From Ciceribacter sichuanensis (GTDB taxonomy: Bacteria; Pseudomonadota; Alphaproteobacteria; Rhizobiales; Rhizobiaceae): a DNA stretch of 64,000 nt. The notes under the pieces were generated by a model. That model was not told where the DNA came from, ran no database searches, and saw nothing but the letters and a program-made list of their open reading frames with translations. This document shows positions 28,159 through 37,036 of the stretch, in pieces. Each line of letters begins with the position of its first letter. Position 1 is the stretch's first letter. The stretch is taken from NCBI RefSeq assembly GCF_024055605.1, contig NZ_JAMXLX010000007.1:1-64000 (forward strand), read 5' to 3'. The position numbers were made by a program, and so were the translations under genes.

Positions 28159-29265
28159 TTGAACAGTCCTGCCTCCACCGTCCGTCCCTTGAACAAAGAC
28201 GATCTTGCCCCGGTCGCAGATCTTTTCCAGCGAACTTTTCGTGACGGGACCCCGGCCTCGCCGGCACTTGAGGCCGCCCTGAGGCAGACTTTCATCGACC
28301 ATCCCTTCGCGGACGCGGACCTGCCTTCGCACGTATTCGTGAACGAGGCCGGCAAGGTCTCGGGCTTCATCGGCGTCAATCCCGCTCGCATGACCATCGA
28401 TGGCCGGGAGATCCGCGCGGCGTTTGCCGGCAGCATGATGGTAGAGCGCCCGAAGGAAAATCCGCTGGCCGGTGCCCGTCTTATCCGGGCCTTTCTTTCC
28501 GGTCCGCAGGACGTTTCGATCAGCGAAACTGCCAATGCCACGGCGCTCGGTATGTGGCGCAAGCTCGGCCACGACCTGATCCCTGCCTACAGCATGAACT
28601 GGCTGCGGGTTTTCCGGCCGGGGTCTACCGGCATCGATATCCTGAACCGCGTGCACCCCGCCGCGAAATTACTGAAGCCCTTCGGAGTGTTTGCCGACCG
28701 GATCGCGCTCATGGGAGGCGTTTCCTCCTTCGGCCTTGAGACGGCGAGCGGAAAAGGTCCGGCGTTTCAGGATGTCGGTGAAGAAAAACTTGCCGAAGCG
28801 CTGATGGCACTGGCACCTGCCTTTCCCCTCGCTCCCGTCTGGAACCGGCAATCTCTCGGCTGGTTGCTCGCTCAGGCAAGGGAAAAGAGCCAGTTCGGCC
28901 AGATCGTGCGGCGGGTCGCCTATGGATCGGACGGGGCTCCGGTTGCCGCCCATGTCTATTACGGCCGCCCCGGTAGTATTGCCTGGGTACTGCAATCGCT
29001 CGCCCGTCCGGAACGGATGGAAGCGATGGTGGACGATATGCTTCATCACGCCGCCGATGCCGGCTGCGCCGCGATCCGCGGTGCCGGCCAGCCCTGGCTC
29101 ACACCTTTCCTGCTGCGCAAGAAGGCCCTGTTTCTCGGCCGCTCCTTCGTGGTTGCCCAGACGAAAGACCGTGAAATTCGCGAGGCGATCGACAACGGCA
29201 AGGCCCTGATCACTGGCCTTGCGGGAGAAACATGGTCGCCGCTGATCGGCGAACGTTTCACCTGA
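28159..29265 (+). CDS. GNAT-like N-acetyltransferase family protein
   Basis: A 368-aa protein from TTG 28159; no in-frame ATG occurs before residue 75. VRPLNKDDLAPVADLFQRTF opens like a GNAT domain (9-28), with AFAGSMMVERPKENPLAGARLIRAFL resembling the acetyl-CoA segment. The second half (LAPVWNRQSLGWLL, VYYGRPGSIAWVLQS) looks like a further GNAT-type or FemX-type domain. The start site has no good ribosome site, so its expression and start are uncertain. It is convergent with nadE, with an 8-bp overlap at the ends. Confidence 0.65.
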   Translation: MNSPASTVRPLNKDDLAPVADLFQRTFRDGTPASPALEAALRQTFIDHPFADADLPSHVFVNEAGKVSGFIGVNPARMTIDGREIRAAFAGSMMVERPKENPLAGARLIRAFLSGPQDVSISETANATALGMWRKLGHDLIPAYSMNWLRVFRPGSTGIDILNRVHPAAKLLKPFGVFADRIALMGGVSSFGLETASGKGPAFQDVGEEKLAEALMALAPAFPLAPVWNRQSLGWLLAQAREKSQFGQIVRRVAYGSDGAPVAAHVYYGRPGSIAWVLQSLARPERMEAMVDDMLHHAADAGCAAIRGAGQPWLTPFLLRKKALFLGRSFVVAQTKDREIREAIDNGKALITGLAGETWSPLIGERFT

Positions 29266-30253
29266 CGCCCTGCGTCTTCTCCAGCATGGTCAGCGGCGGT
29301 GCGCCGAGATAGGCGGCCACGCGGCGCTTTGCCTCGATGCTCTTCCACACCGCTTCCACCTCGGCTTCCGACAGTCCGACGACGGCTGCCGTATCAGTAA
29401 TGCTCTTTCCCCGGTCGAGGGCGTAGAGGCTGAGATCCATTTCGCGATAAGGCAGGGAGAAATAATATTCGTCCTGCGTCTGCGGCAGAGACCAGGTATC
29501 GGTGGTCGGCGGCCGCTGGCGAATGCCCTCGGGAACGCCCAGCGCCTCCGCCAACTGGTAGACCTGCGTCTTGTAGAGATGGGCGATAGGCTTCAGGTCG
29601 GCCGCGCCGTCACCGTTCTTCACGAAGAAGCCCTGATCGTATTCCAGCCGGTTCGGCGTTCCCGCAACGGCAAAATTCAGGCGGTCGGCGTGGTAGTATT
29701 CCAGTTGCTTGCGCGTTCTCTGCTTCATGTTCGCGGCCGCAATCATGCCAAGATAGACGGTGAGCGGCATGCGCTGCCTGTACTCGCGGCCATCGGGATC
29801 GACGGCAACCAGCCAGGAGATATTGTAACCCCGGCCGGACAGGGCCGATTCCAGCACCACCTTGCAACGCCATCCCTCGCCATATTCCGGCAGGATCTCC
29901 CGGATGAAGGCATCGCGGCGGGTATAGCAACCGGCGGCGACAAGGATCGGACCGATGTTTTCCACGGCGGTCGAAATGCCAAGCTTCTCCGCAAGCTGTC
30001 GCCCGAGTTCGAGGCTCTGCGGGTCGGATTCGTCTTCCGGCATGAAAAGGCCGAACACCTTGTCCGCCCCGAGCGCACGAACCGCCAGCGCGGCGGTCAC
30101 CGAACTGTCGATCCCGCCGGAAAGGCCGACCACGACGCCGCGCTTGCGCAGCGTCTTTCCCACGGTTTCGACCATCCAGCCGGAAATCCGCGCGATCTCC
30201 CCGTCTGCATCGAGCCGCAATTCGTCTGCGCTGAAATGCGTCATATCCCTCAA
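29258..30253 (-). CDS. nadE: NAD(+) synthase, short form without glutaminase domain
   Basis: A 331-aa protein with the N-type ATP pyrophosphatase loop SGGIDSS (45-51) and the conserved GTPNRLEYDQGFFVKNGDGAADLKPIAHLYKTQ region. The reaction would be ATP-dependent amidation of nicotinate adenine dinucleotide. It lacks the N-terminal nitrilase-like glutaminase of the roughly 560-aa rhizobial housekeeping enzyme, so it is probably a second copy that uses free ammonia or receives it from a partner. It is the last gene of the asnB operon (ATGA overlap), which suggests a specialised role. Confidence 0.88.
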   Translation of the reverse strand: MRDMTHFSADELRLDADGEIARISGWMVETVGKTLRKRGVVVGLSGGIDSSVTAALAVRALGADKVFGLFMPEDESDPQSLELGRQLAEKLGISTAVENIGPILVAAGCYTRRDAFIREILPEYGEGWRCKVVLESALSGRGYNISWLVAVDPDGREYRQRMPLTVYLGMIAAANMKQRTRKQLEYYHADRLNFAVAGTPNRLEYDQGFFVKNGDGAADLKPIAHLYKTQVYQLAEALGVPEGIRQRPPTTDTWSLPQTQDEYYFSLPYREMDLSLYALDRGKSITDTAAVVGLSEAEVEAVWKSIEAKRRVAAYLGAPPLTMLEKTQGVR

Positions 30254-31791
30254 TCCCCGATTGTTTCCTGTGCCAGTCCCAGCCGCAATTTGCCCGATGC
30301 CGTTTTCGGCAGGCTATCGCAGAACTCCGTGCTCTGGGGCAGCATGTAATCTTCCAGTGTCCGCGCGAGGCTACGCACGATATCCCGATGGGAGAGCGTG
30401 ACGCCGGGCGCCAAGACAACAAAGGCCTTCACCGCCTGACCAAGGAAGTCATCCGGAACTCCTGTCACCGCTGCCTCTGCAATTCCGTCGATGGCATAAA
30501 GCGCTCGCTCGACCTCCTGAGGGCTGACCTTCTCCCCACGCGACTTGATGATGTCATCGCGGCGGGAGACGAAGGTCAGGAACCCGTTCTCATCGGCGGA
30601 AAACAGATCCCCCGTCAGCAACGTACGGCTATTGCCGCCAGCCTCACCTCGCAGTTTGGCAGTGCTCGCTTCCGGGTCGTTCCAGTAGCCAGCCATGACA
30701 TGGGGACCGCGTATCACGAGTTCGCCGACCATTCCCGGGGCAGCCCGTTCGCCATTCTCGTCGATGACGAATGCCTCCGTTCTGGGAATGGCGAAACCAA
30801 CCGACGCGGGATGCGCGTCGAATGCTTCCGGCGGCAGGCTCAAGGCCCTGATGCATTCCGTCTGGCCGTACATGACGTGAAGCCGCGCAGCGGGAAAGAG
30901 CCGCCTGACCTTGCCGGCAATCGCCGGAGGCAGCGCGGCAGCCGCGCTGGTGATGTAACGGATTTCAGGCAGGAAGCCGGGCTCCAGCTCTTTCATGTTG
31001 GCAATCGCCGCGGCCATCGAAGGAACCAGGGGTAGCCCCGTCGCCTGCGTTTCCGCCAGTCGTTTGAAGATGGCTGCCGGGAAGGCGAAAGACTTCTCAA
31101 GATGCAGAGTGCCGCCCACCATGGCCATGGTCACAACCTGCGTCAGCCCGTAGCCGAAGGACAGCGGCAGGACGTTGAAGACGATGTCGTTCTCGTCATT
31201 GCCGAGATAAGCGATGATTGAAGCACAGGCGGCACCGAGGCTCGCATGGGTATGCATCACCCCCTTTGGCTCACCGGTCGAGCCCGAGGTGTGCAGGATC
31301 AGGGCAAGCGCGTGCTCGCCGTCATGCAATGCAGGTGCATCAGTTCCTTCGGCAAGGAGTTGTTCACAACGGGAAGAGCTTTCATTCGGCGCATCCTCTG
31401 CCAGTCCCCAGGCCAGCAGAACAGTCGAGCCGTCCCGGCGCGAGACGGCGGCTTGTGCAGTCTGCAGCAGCCGGGCCTGCGTCAGCAGAGCGGAAGCTCC
31501 GAGGCTTTCAACGATACGCCCAAGCTTTTCCGCACGGGTGGACGGATGCAACGGGCAGGCAACCGCGCCTGCCTTCCAGATTGCGAAGAGAGATGTGACG
31601 AACTCAGATCCGTTTTCCAGAAGCAACACGGCCCGGTCGCCGGGGCTGACACCCAACCGGATGAGGCCCGCGGCCAGACGGTCGCTGGCTTCATCCAGGC
31701 CGGAATAGGTCAGCGTTTTCTCACCCGCCGTCAAAGCCACCTTCTCGGGTAGCCTGCGGGCGCTCGCGCGCAGATGGTCCTCTATGCGCAT
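30250..31791 (-). CDS. Class I adenylate-forming enzyme (acyl/aryl-acid:carrier-protein ligase)
   Basis: A 513-aa ANL enzyme: P-loop LHTSGSTGEPKGVMH (167-180), ATP motif MYGQTEC, hinge region TGDLFSADENGFLTFVSRRDD and the C-terminal catalytic Lys at about 501 (PKTASGKLRL). It should activate a carboxylic acid as acyl-AMP and pass it to the phosphopantetheine of the carrier protein encoded 27 bp upstream. The acid is unknown. Confidence 0.9.
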   Translation of the reverse strand: MRIEDHLRASARRLPEKVALTAGEKTLTYSGLDEASDRLAAGLIRLGVSPGDRAVLLLENGSEFVTSLFAIWKAGAVACPLHPSTRAEKLGRIVESLGASALLTQARLLQTAQAAVSRRDGSTVLLAWGLAEDAPNESSSRCEQLLAEGTDAPALHDGEHALALILHTSGSTGEPKGVMHTHASLGAACASIIAYLGNDENDIVFNVLPLSFGYGLTQVVTMAMVGGTLHLEKSFAFPAAIFKRLAETQATGLPLVPSMAAAIANMKELEPGFLPEIRYITSAAAALPPAIAGKVRRLFPAARLHVMYGQTECIRALSLPPEAFDAHPASVGFAIPRTEAFVIDENGERAAPGMVGELVIRGPHVMAGYWNDPEASTAKLRGEAGGNSRTLLTGDLFSADENGFLTFVSRRDDIIKSRGEKVSPQEVERALYAIDGIAEAAVTGVPDDFLGQAVKAFVVLAPGVTLSHRDIVRSLARTLEDYMLPQSTEFCDSLPKTASGKLRLGLAQETIGD

Positions 31792-31818
31792 CGGCTTTTC
31801 CGTCTCTCCGGCAGCACC

Positions 31819-32076
31819 TCAGGCGGCGCGCTTACGCTCCACGTAATCCGCAATGCGGCCGACGGAATCGAGGTTCTCCGGAACGATCTCGCTGTCAGCT
31901 ATCGAGATTTCGTAGGTCTGTTCGAGAAAGGCGATGATTTCCAGAACGCCGGTGGAATCCACGATACCGCTGTCCAGCAGCGACTGGTCATCACCCAGCG
32001 CTTCGTTCTCAGCGCGGAAAAGGAAGTTATCGGCAATAAAGCCGCGAACGGTCTGCAAAAGCTTGGAATTGATCAT
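31819..32076 (-). CDS. Acyl carrier protein
   Basis: An 85-aa four-helix carrier protein with the phosphopantetheine serine S41 in GIVDSTGVLEI. It is distinct from a housekeeping AcpP (no DSLDTVEL). It overlaps asnB by 4 bp and precedes the ligase gene, so it is likely a dedicated carrier loaded by that ligase. Confidence 0.9.
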   Translation of the reverse strand: MINSKLLQTVRGFIADNFLFRAENEALGDDQSLLDSGIVDSTGVLEIIAFLEQTYEISIADSEIVPENLDSVGRIADYVERKRAA

Positions 32077-34034
32077 GAAGCGGCCACTCCCCTTGGATGC
32101 GTGTCGTTCTCGCCCCGCGCAGGGCGAGGAAATTTTTCATGCCATAGCTGCGTCGACAAGATACCGGTCAGCGCCATACTGTCGCGAGCACTCGGCGCAG
32201 AACCGGAAGAGAGCTTCCTGAACAGCCGGCCAACGGCTGCGGGATCAAACAGTCTGGCGTCTCGAAGCGTTCCCTCCGAGAGAAGCTCTCGCACATAGGC
32301 GGGCGTGCTTTCACCGATAAAGGCTGCACCATCAGGTGCCCGGTACGGTTGTTTCGGCCGATCGCGAATACTCTCCGGCAGGAGGTCTCCCGCCACCTCG
32401 CGCAAAATGTGTTTTTCGCGGAGCCCCTTCAGCTTCATCGACGGCGGAATGCACGCGGCAAATTCGACCAGCCGATGGTCGAGAAAGGGATAACGGCCCT
32501 CTATGCCATGGGCCATGCTCACCCGGTCACCCTGAGCGGACAGAATATAGCCCGGCAAAAGACCGGTCATTTCCAGATACTGGGCCTGATGCAGTTCATG
32601 CCAGCGCGCAAAATCGGCCGGCAGGCGACCGCGAAGATCATCGAGCGCGCTGTAGCCGCCAATTTCATCGGACAACTCGCGGGAAAAGAACAGCTTGGCC
32701 CCCGCCGTGACCCGGAAACGCGGCTGATGCGAATAGATCGGATCATCGGGACGAGGTGTCGCCGCGAAGAATGCGGAGAGATAGGCCGGCGACTGGCGAT
32801 TGAGACGCGGCAGATAGGGATAAAGCCGCTGGTAAAGCAGAGGCCTGCGGCGAGAAGCAGGCTGCCGCCCGACGAAGCGGCGAAGCTTGGCTTCCTTGAA
32901 GATATCGTATCCGGCGAAGACCTCGTCGGCACCCTCGCCCGTCAGCACCGCCTTGACCCCGTTTTCGCGAACATGAGCGGCAAGAGTGAAGAGCGGTACC
33001 GGCCCGGTGCGCATCAAGGGTTGCTCGACATGGCGGATCACATCAGGGAAAAGCCTGCCGATTTCACCAGCAGCGCAACGCAATGCATGGTGATCCGTCC
33101 GGAGCGCATCGGCGACGATCTGCTGCGGTCCCGCCTCATCGAATTCGGCATCGTCAAACGTCACCGAAAAGGTCTTCAGCGGCTGGGGTGAAAGCCCTGC
33201 AGCGATTGCCGACACCAGAGAGGAATCGAGCCCGCCGCTGAGATAGGCTCCGCAGGGGTCATCGGCCCGGAGCCGGATACGAACCGCGTCGGTCAGCAGG
33301 GATCGCAGCTCCTCCTTGACCGTGCCTTCTTCCAATCCGGTTTCAACCTGACTGGCATCGGGAAAGCTGGGCTGCCAGTAGCAACGAACCCTGCTTGTTC
33401 CCCCCTCCGCCAGCAGCATGTGGCCGGGCGGAAGCTCCAGAATGTCCTTGAACGGCGTGCGGGGGGCGAGCGGGAACCAGAAGGTGAAGATCTGGTCGAG
33501 CGCCAGCGGATCGGGTTCCGGATCGATGCCGGGCACCTCGAACAAGGCCTTGATCTCGGATCCGAAATAGAGCCCTTCGCAGGCTTCCGTGTAGTAGAGC
33601 GGCCGGACACCCATGCGATCGCGCGCCAGCATCAGCCGCCCCCGGCGGGCGTCCCAAAGCGCGAAGGCGAAATCGCCGTTCAGGTGATCGACACAATCCG
33701 GCCCGAACAGATCGTAGAGATGGAGGATGACTTCCGTATCGGACCGGGTGCGGAAAACACGGCCACGCTGCCTGAGGCTTTCGCGCAATTCAACATGGTT
33801 GAAAATCTCCCCGTTGAAGGAGATCCAAACGCTGCCATCGGCAAGCGACATCGGCTGAGCGCCGCCCTCGACGTCGACGACGGAGAGACGGGCATGGGCG
33901 AGGCCAATCCCCGGAGCGGTATGAATGCCGGTCGCATCGGGTCCACGGTGACGGACGACGCCGGCCATTCGCCGCAGCAGCGCCGGCATCGCCGGTGCCT
34001 CGCGGGGGATCATATAGCCGGCAATGCCGCACAT
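32073..34034 (-). CDS. asnB: Asparagine synthase (glutamine-hydrolysing)
   Basis: A 653-aa enzyme starting MCGIAGY, so the class II glutaminase nucleophile Cys2 is present. The synthetase domain has SGGLDSS (266-272) and GEGADEVFAGY. It normally adenylates aspartate and amidates it with glutamine-derived ammonia. As the first gene of the asnB-ACP-ligase-nadE operon it may instead amidate a carrier-bound or pathway substrate, as other AsnB paralogues in biosynthetic clusters do. AAGGAA before ATG 34034 supports the start. Confidence 0.92.
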   Translation of the reverse strand: MCGIAGYMIPREAPAMPALLRRMAGVVRHRGPDATGIHTAPGIGLAHARLSVVDVEGGAQPMSLADGSVWISFNGEIFNHVELRESLRQRGRVFRTRSDTEVILHLYDLFGPDCVDHLNGDFAFALWDARRGRLMLARDRMGVRPLYYTEACEGLYFGSEIKALFEVPGIDPEPDPLALDQIFTFWFPLAPRTPFKDILELPPGHMLLAEGGTSRVRCYWQPSFPDASQVETGLEEGTVKEELRSLLTDAVRIRLRADDPCGAYLSGGLDSSLVSAIAAGLSPQPLKTFSVTFDDAEFDEAGPQQIVADALRTDHHALRCAAGEIGRLFPDVIRHVEQPLMRTGPVPLFTLAAHVRENGVKAVLTGEGADEVFAGYDIFKEAKLRRFVGRQPASRRRPLLYQRLYPYLPRLNRQSPAYLSAFFAATPRPDDPIYSHQPRFRVTAGAKLFFSRELSDEIGGYSALDDLRGRLPADFARWHELHQAQYLEMTGLLPGYILSAQGDRVSMAHGIEGRYPFLDHRLVEFAACIPPSMKLKGLREKHILREVAGDLLPESIRDRPKQPYRAPDGAAFIGESTPAYVRELLSEGTLRDARLFDPAAVGRLFRKLSSGSAPSARDSMALTGILSTQLWHEKFPRPARGENDTHPRGVAAS

Positions 34035-34078
34035 ATCGCTATTCCTTCGGATGCTTCATGCGCCTGAAAGGATGCTTT

Positions 34079-34096
34079 GGCCGCGATACCGCGGCC
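34079..34096 (-). promoter_or_regulatory. Hairpin in the asnB leader
   Basis: Perfect 7-bp stem GGCCGCG / CGCGGCC with a 4-base loop, 45 bp upstream of the asnB start. Without a T-run it is not a terminator; it could influence leader RNA folding if the transcript begins further upstream. Confidence 0.35.
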
Positions 34097-34168
34097 CGGA
34101 AACCGCACACCGGCGGCTTTCCGATCTATCCATCATCTCGATATCGAAAACGGATGAAATGAATCTTA

Positions 34169-34183
34169 ATGTTGTAACAACAT
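34169..34183. promoter_or_regulatory. 15-bp palindrome upstream of asnB
   Basis: Perfect palindrome ATGTTGTAACAACAT (7+1+7) centred 142 bp before asnB, in the 257-bp gap between asnB and minE. It looks like a dimeric repressor operator. No regulator gene is adjacent. Confidence 0.55.
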
Positions 34184-34211
34184 CAGGCACCGGAACCGTG
34201 CCCAAATATCG

Positions 34212-34244
34212 TTCAGGCCGCCACCCGGAGGTCGACGGCCTGAA
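34212..34244 (-). terminator. Stem-loop downstream of minE
   Basis: Arms TTCAGGCCG (34212-34220) and CGGCCTGAA (34236-34244) form a perfect 9-bp stem with a 15-base loop, 47 bp past the minE stop. Only a weak T-rich tail follows on the minus strand, so termination is possible but not certain. Confidence 0.45.
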
Positions 34245-34291
34245 TGAAGGGACAGGCCTCAGCGCCTGCCATATGATGAAGTCCCGAAAAC

Positions 34292-34552
34292 TCAGGCGGC
34301 CTGCATGGTCGTCTCAAGCGGGATTTCGACATCGATCTCGAGGATCGAATAATGCTCGTCGCGATCCATCTTTACATGCACGCGATCGCTGTCGAGCTCC
34401 ACATGCTTTGCGATGACCGCGAGGATTTCCTCGCGCAGCGTTGCCACGAGATCCGAGCCTGACGAGGCACGTTCATGGGCGAGAAGGACCTGAAGGCGTT
34501 CCCGCGCCATCGGAGCAGACCTCTGCCGGGTGAAAAGCCGAAAGATGCTCAT
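34292..34552 (-). CDS. minE: Cell division topological specificity factor MinE
   Basis: An 86-aa protein with the N-terminal MinD-stimulating segment ([13 protein letters not shown]) and the C-terminal topological domain ([33 protein letters not shown]). It drives MinCD off the membrane at midcell. It overlaps minD by 4 bp. Confidence 0.95.
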   Translation of the reverse strand: MSIFRLFTRQRSAPMARERLQVLLAHERASSGSDLVATLREEILAVIAKHVELDSDRVHVKMDRDEHYSILEIDVEIPLETTMQAA

Positions 34553-35364
34553 GCTGCCCTCCGGGCGAAGATCTTGCCGAGTATTCCTCGCTTTTCTCCT
34601 GGAATGGTGATTGGCAGAGTTTCGCCGGCAAGACGCCGTGCGGCGTCGAAATAGGCCATGGCCGGCGCACTGCGGACATCGGCAAGCGTGACCGGCGCGC
34701 CGATATTGGAGGCACGCAGCACATCCATGCTTTCCGGGATGATGCCGAGCAGCGGAATGGAGAGGATTTCCAGTACGTCATCCACCTTCAGCATGTCGCC
34801 CCGCTCGGCGCGGGCGGGGTCGTAACGGGTCAGCAGCAAGTGCTTTTCCATGCGCTCCCCACGTTCGGCCTTGAGGGTCTTGGCGTCCAGAAGACCAATG
34901 ATGCGATCGCTGTCGCGAACCGAGGAGACTTCGGGATTGGTCACAACGACGGCCACGTCGGCATGCCGCATGGCAAGCGTCGCACCGCGCTCGATCCCGG
35001 CCGGGCTGTCGCAAATGATCCAGTCGAAATAGCGCCGCAGTTCGTTGATGACCCACTCGACACCCTCGGGCGTCAGGTTGTCCTTGTCGCGCGTCTGGGA
35101 GGCCGGCAGCAGGAACAGCGTCTCGAGCCGCTTGTCACGGATCAGAGCCTGCTGCAGCTTGGCGTCGCCCTGGATCACATTGACCAGATCGTAAACCACC
35201 CGGCGTTCGGCCCCCATGACGAGGTCGAGGTTGCGCAGACCGACATCGAAGTCCACGACAGCAACCTTTTCGTTCCGCTGCGCCAGGGCCGCGCCGAGCG
35301 CGGCAGTCGTGGTCGTCTTGCCGACCCCGCCCTTGCCTGAAGTGACGACGATTACCTTCCCCAT
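34549..35364 (-). CDS. minD: Septum-site determining ATPase MinD
   Basis: A 271-aa P-loop ATPase with the deviant Walker [11 protein letters not shown] (signature Lys11 and Lys16), [18 protein letters not shown] and a C-terminal amphipathic end ([12 protein letters not shown]) for membrane binding. It recruits MinC and oscillates with MinE. Confidence 0.95.
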   Translation of the reverse strand: MGKVIVVTSGKGGVGKTTTTAALGAALAQRNEKVAVVDFDVGLRNLDLVMGAERRVVYDLVNVIQGDAKLQQALIRDKRLETLFLLPASQTRDKDNLTPEGVEWVINELRRYFDWIICDSPAGIERGATLAMRHADVAVVVTNPEVSSVRDSDRIIGLLDAKTLKAERGERMEKHLLLTRYDPARAERGDMLKVDDVLEILSIPLLGIIPESMDVLRASNIGAPVTLADVRSAPAMAYFDAARRLAGETLPITIPGEKRGILGKIFARRAA

Positions 35365-35394
35365 CTTGCTCTCCTGTTTTCGGCCGGCATCGGC

Positions 35395-36147
35395 TCAGAT
35401 AACTTTTGCTGCCATGATCGAATCGTCTTCGAGCCATAGCTGTACGGGTTGACCGCGAAGTGCGGCGGGCAGGTCTTCGGCCATCTTGTAGATGCCGTCG
35501 ATAGCGACCAGCTCCGCTTCGAGCTTGCGGCAGAAAATGCGTGCTTCGGCGTTTCCGAGCGATCCCGCCATGGCGCGACCGCGCAACGCGCCGTAGATAT
35601 GGACAGATCCACCGGCAATGACCTCGGCGCCTGAAGCGACCGATCCGATGATCGTCACGTCACCCTCCGGAAAAATCACCGACTGTCCCGAGCGCACCGG
35701 CTCGCGGATGACCAGCGACTGCAGCACCGGGCGCACTTCCGGAACCAGTGCGGGCGCGGCTTCAGAGGCGCTCGACTGTTTCTTCTCTTCCGGCTCGTCA
35801 GTCGGCTCCGAGGGGGTGATCTCGAAGTCGGAGGCCGGGCGGCCACCCTTCAGCGCAGGCGGCATTCCCGGCCCGATGGCCGAGGGACGCGCGCCTTCGA
35901 TACCCATGATGCTGACATTGCGCGCGGCAAGCTCGGCGAGCAGATCCTTGATCTGTGCCTTGTCGAGCGACAACTCGCTGACGTCGAGAACGACGGGTCG
36001 GGACAGGAAGAAACCTGCCGAACGCGCCGCAAGATCGTCCAGCCTTTCCAGCCACTGGTCGAGCGGCAGGTCCGGCGACAATACGACCGCCAGGAAGGAG
36101 CGACCTTTGATTCGGATCGAGCGGGCGTCTGTTAGCACTTTGGTCAT
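35395..36147 (-). CDS. minC: Septum-site determining protein MinC
   Basis: A 250-aa FtsZ polymerisation inhibitor: N-terminal FtsZ-binding domain (about 1-105), variable linker rich in Glu/Ser/Pro, and C-terminal beta-helix with SGQSVIFPEGDVTIIGSVASGAEVIAGGSVHIYG (about 163-196) that binds MinD. It is the first gene of minCDE and is preceded by a CtrA-type box. Confidence 0.95.
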   Translation of the reverse strand: MTKVLTDARSIRIKGRSFLAVVLSPDLPLDQWLERLDDLAARSAGFFLSRPVVLDVSELSLDKAQIKDLLAELAARNVSIMGIEGARPSAIGPGMPPALKGGRPASDFEITPSEPTDEPEEKKQSSASEAAPALVPEVRPVLQSLVIREPVRSGQSVIFPEGDVTIIGSVASGAEVIAGGSVHIYGALRGRAMAGSLGNAEARIFCRKLEAELVAIDGIYKMAEDLPAALRGQPVQLWLEDDSIMAAKVI

Positions 36148-36188
36148 CTACGTAAACAAATCGTTGACCGTAAGTACCCTCGCCATAG

Positions 36189-36203
36189 TTAACAAATAGT
36201 TAA
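36189..36203 (-). promoter_or_regulatory. CtrA-type box before minC
   Basis: TTAA-CAAATAG-TTAA, an exact TTAA-N7-TTAA motif, 42 bp upstream of the minC start. This is the binding consensus of the alphaproteobacterial cell-cycle regulator CtrA, which is reported to act on min genes in Sinorhizobium. Confidence 0.75.
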
Positions 36204-36271
36204 TATCGGAACTCGCTTGTAAAGCTTTTCACGCCGCACGCGGCAGGCGAGCCAAACGGAAACCACTGAAA

Positions 36272-37036
36272 TCAATGATCGTTTTGCAGTATGCCGGCGG
36301 CGCTACGGGCTCTGGCCCCGGCAAGATCCGCCTCGATCGCCTGCAAGATGCTCGCCTCCGCCTCGGCGACATTTCCTGCCTCCACGGCCTGCACGAGATT
36401 GCGCCGTCTGTTGATCGCGGTCTCGTAGAAAACGCTGTTGTCGCGGCTATCGCCTACGGGCATGGCGGCCGCAAGCGTGAATTCGGTGACACCCAGCGCC
36501 GCCCGCAGCAAGGGGTTCTGCGAGGTATCCGCGAGGATGCGATGAAGTTCTAAGGTGGCAAGAGCGAAAGAATCGGCCATGCCGCGCGATACGCTCATCT
36601 GCTGGAGCCAGTAATAGAGCATGCGGATGTGATCGGCGGTGCGCAGCTTTGCGGCAAGGCGCACCGTTTCGAGTTCCAGCAGGCGACGGACATCGAAGAG
36701 ATAACCCACGAATTGCGGATCGAGCCCCGCCTCGAAATGCCAGAGCAGCACCTGCTGGTCAAAGAGCTGCCATCGGCTTTTCGGCGAGACCCGCGTTCCG
36801 ACCTTCGGTCGTGCCTCGACCAGCCCCTTCGCCTCAAGCGTCTTCAGCGCCTCACGCAGCACTGTTCGGGAAACGCCGTAGGTGTCCATGAGTTCGGCGT
36901 CCCTGGGCAGGATGGAGCCCACGGGAAAGCGGCCGGAAACAATGCCGGCCCCGATCTCATTGATGATGAACGAATGAAAATTGGGTGCAGCCGACCGCCC
37001 GGAACGCGCGCGGATCAGGCTACCGGGTTCACTCAT
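36272..37036 (-). CDS. GntR/FadR-family regulator of the sugar ABC operon
   Basis: A 254-aa regulator: winged helix (about 20-90, DAELMDTYGVSRTVLREALKTLEAKGLVEARPKVG) and FCD effector domain (110-235). It overlaps the upstream permease gene by 8 bp and is thus the last gene of the sugar transporter operon; probably feedback control through operators at 41666-41721. Confidence 0.9.
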   Translation of the reverse strand: MSEPGSLIRARSGRSAAPNFHSFIINEIGAGIVSGRFPVGSILPRDAELMDTYGVSRTVLREALKTLEAKGLVEARPKVGTRVSPKSRWQLFDQQVLLWHFEAGLDPQFVGYLFDVRRLLELETVRLAAKLRTADHIRMLYYWLQQMSVSRGMADSFALATLELHRILADTSQNPLLRAALGVTEFTLAAAMPVGDSRDNSVFYETAINRRRNLVQAVEAGNVAEAEASILQAIEADLAGARARSAAGILQNDH

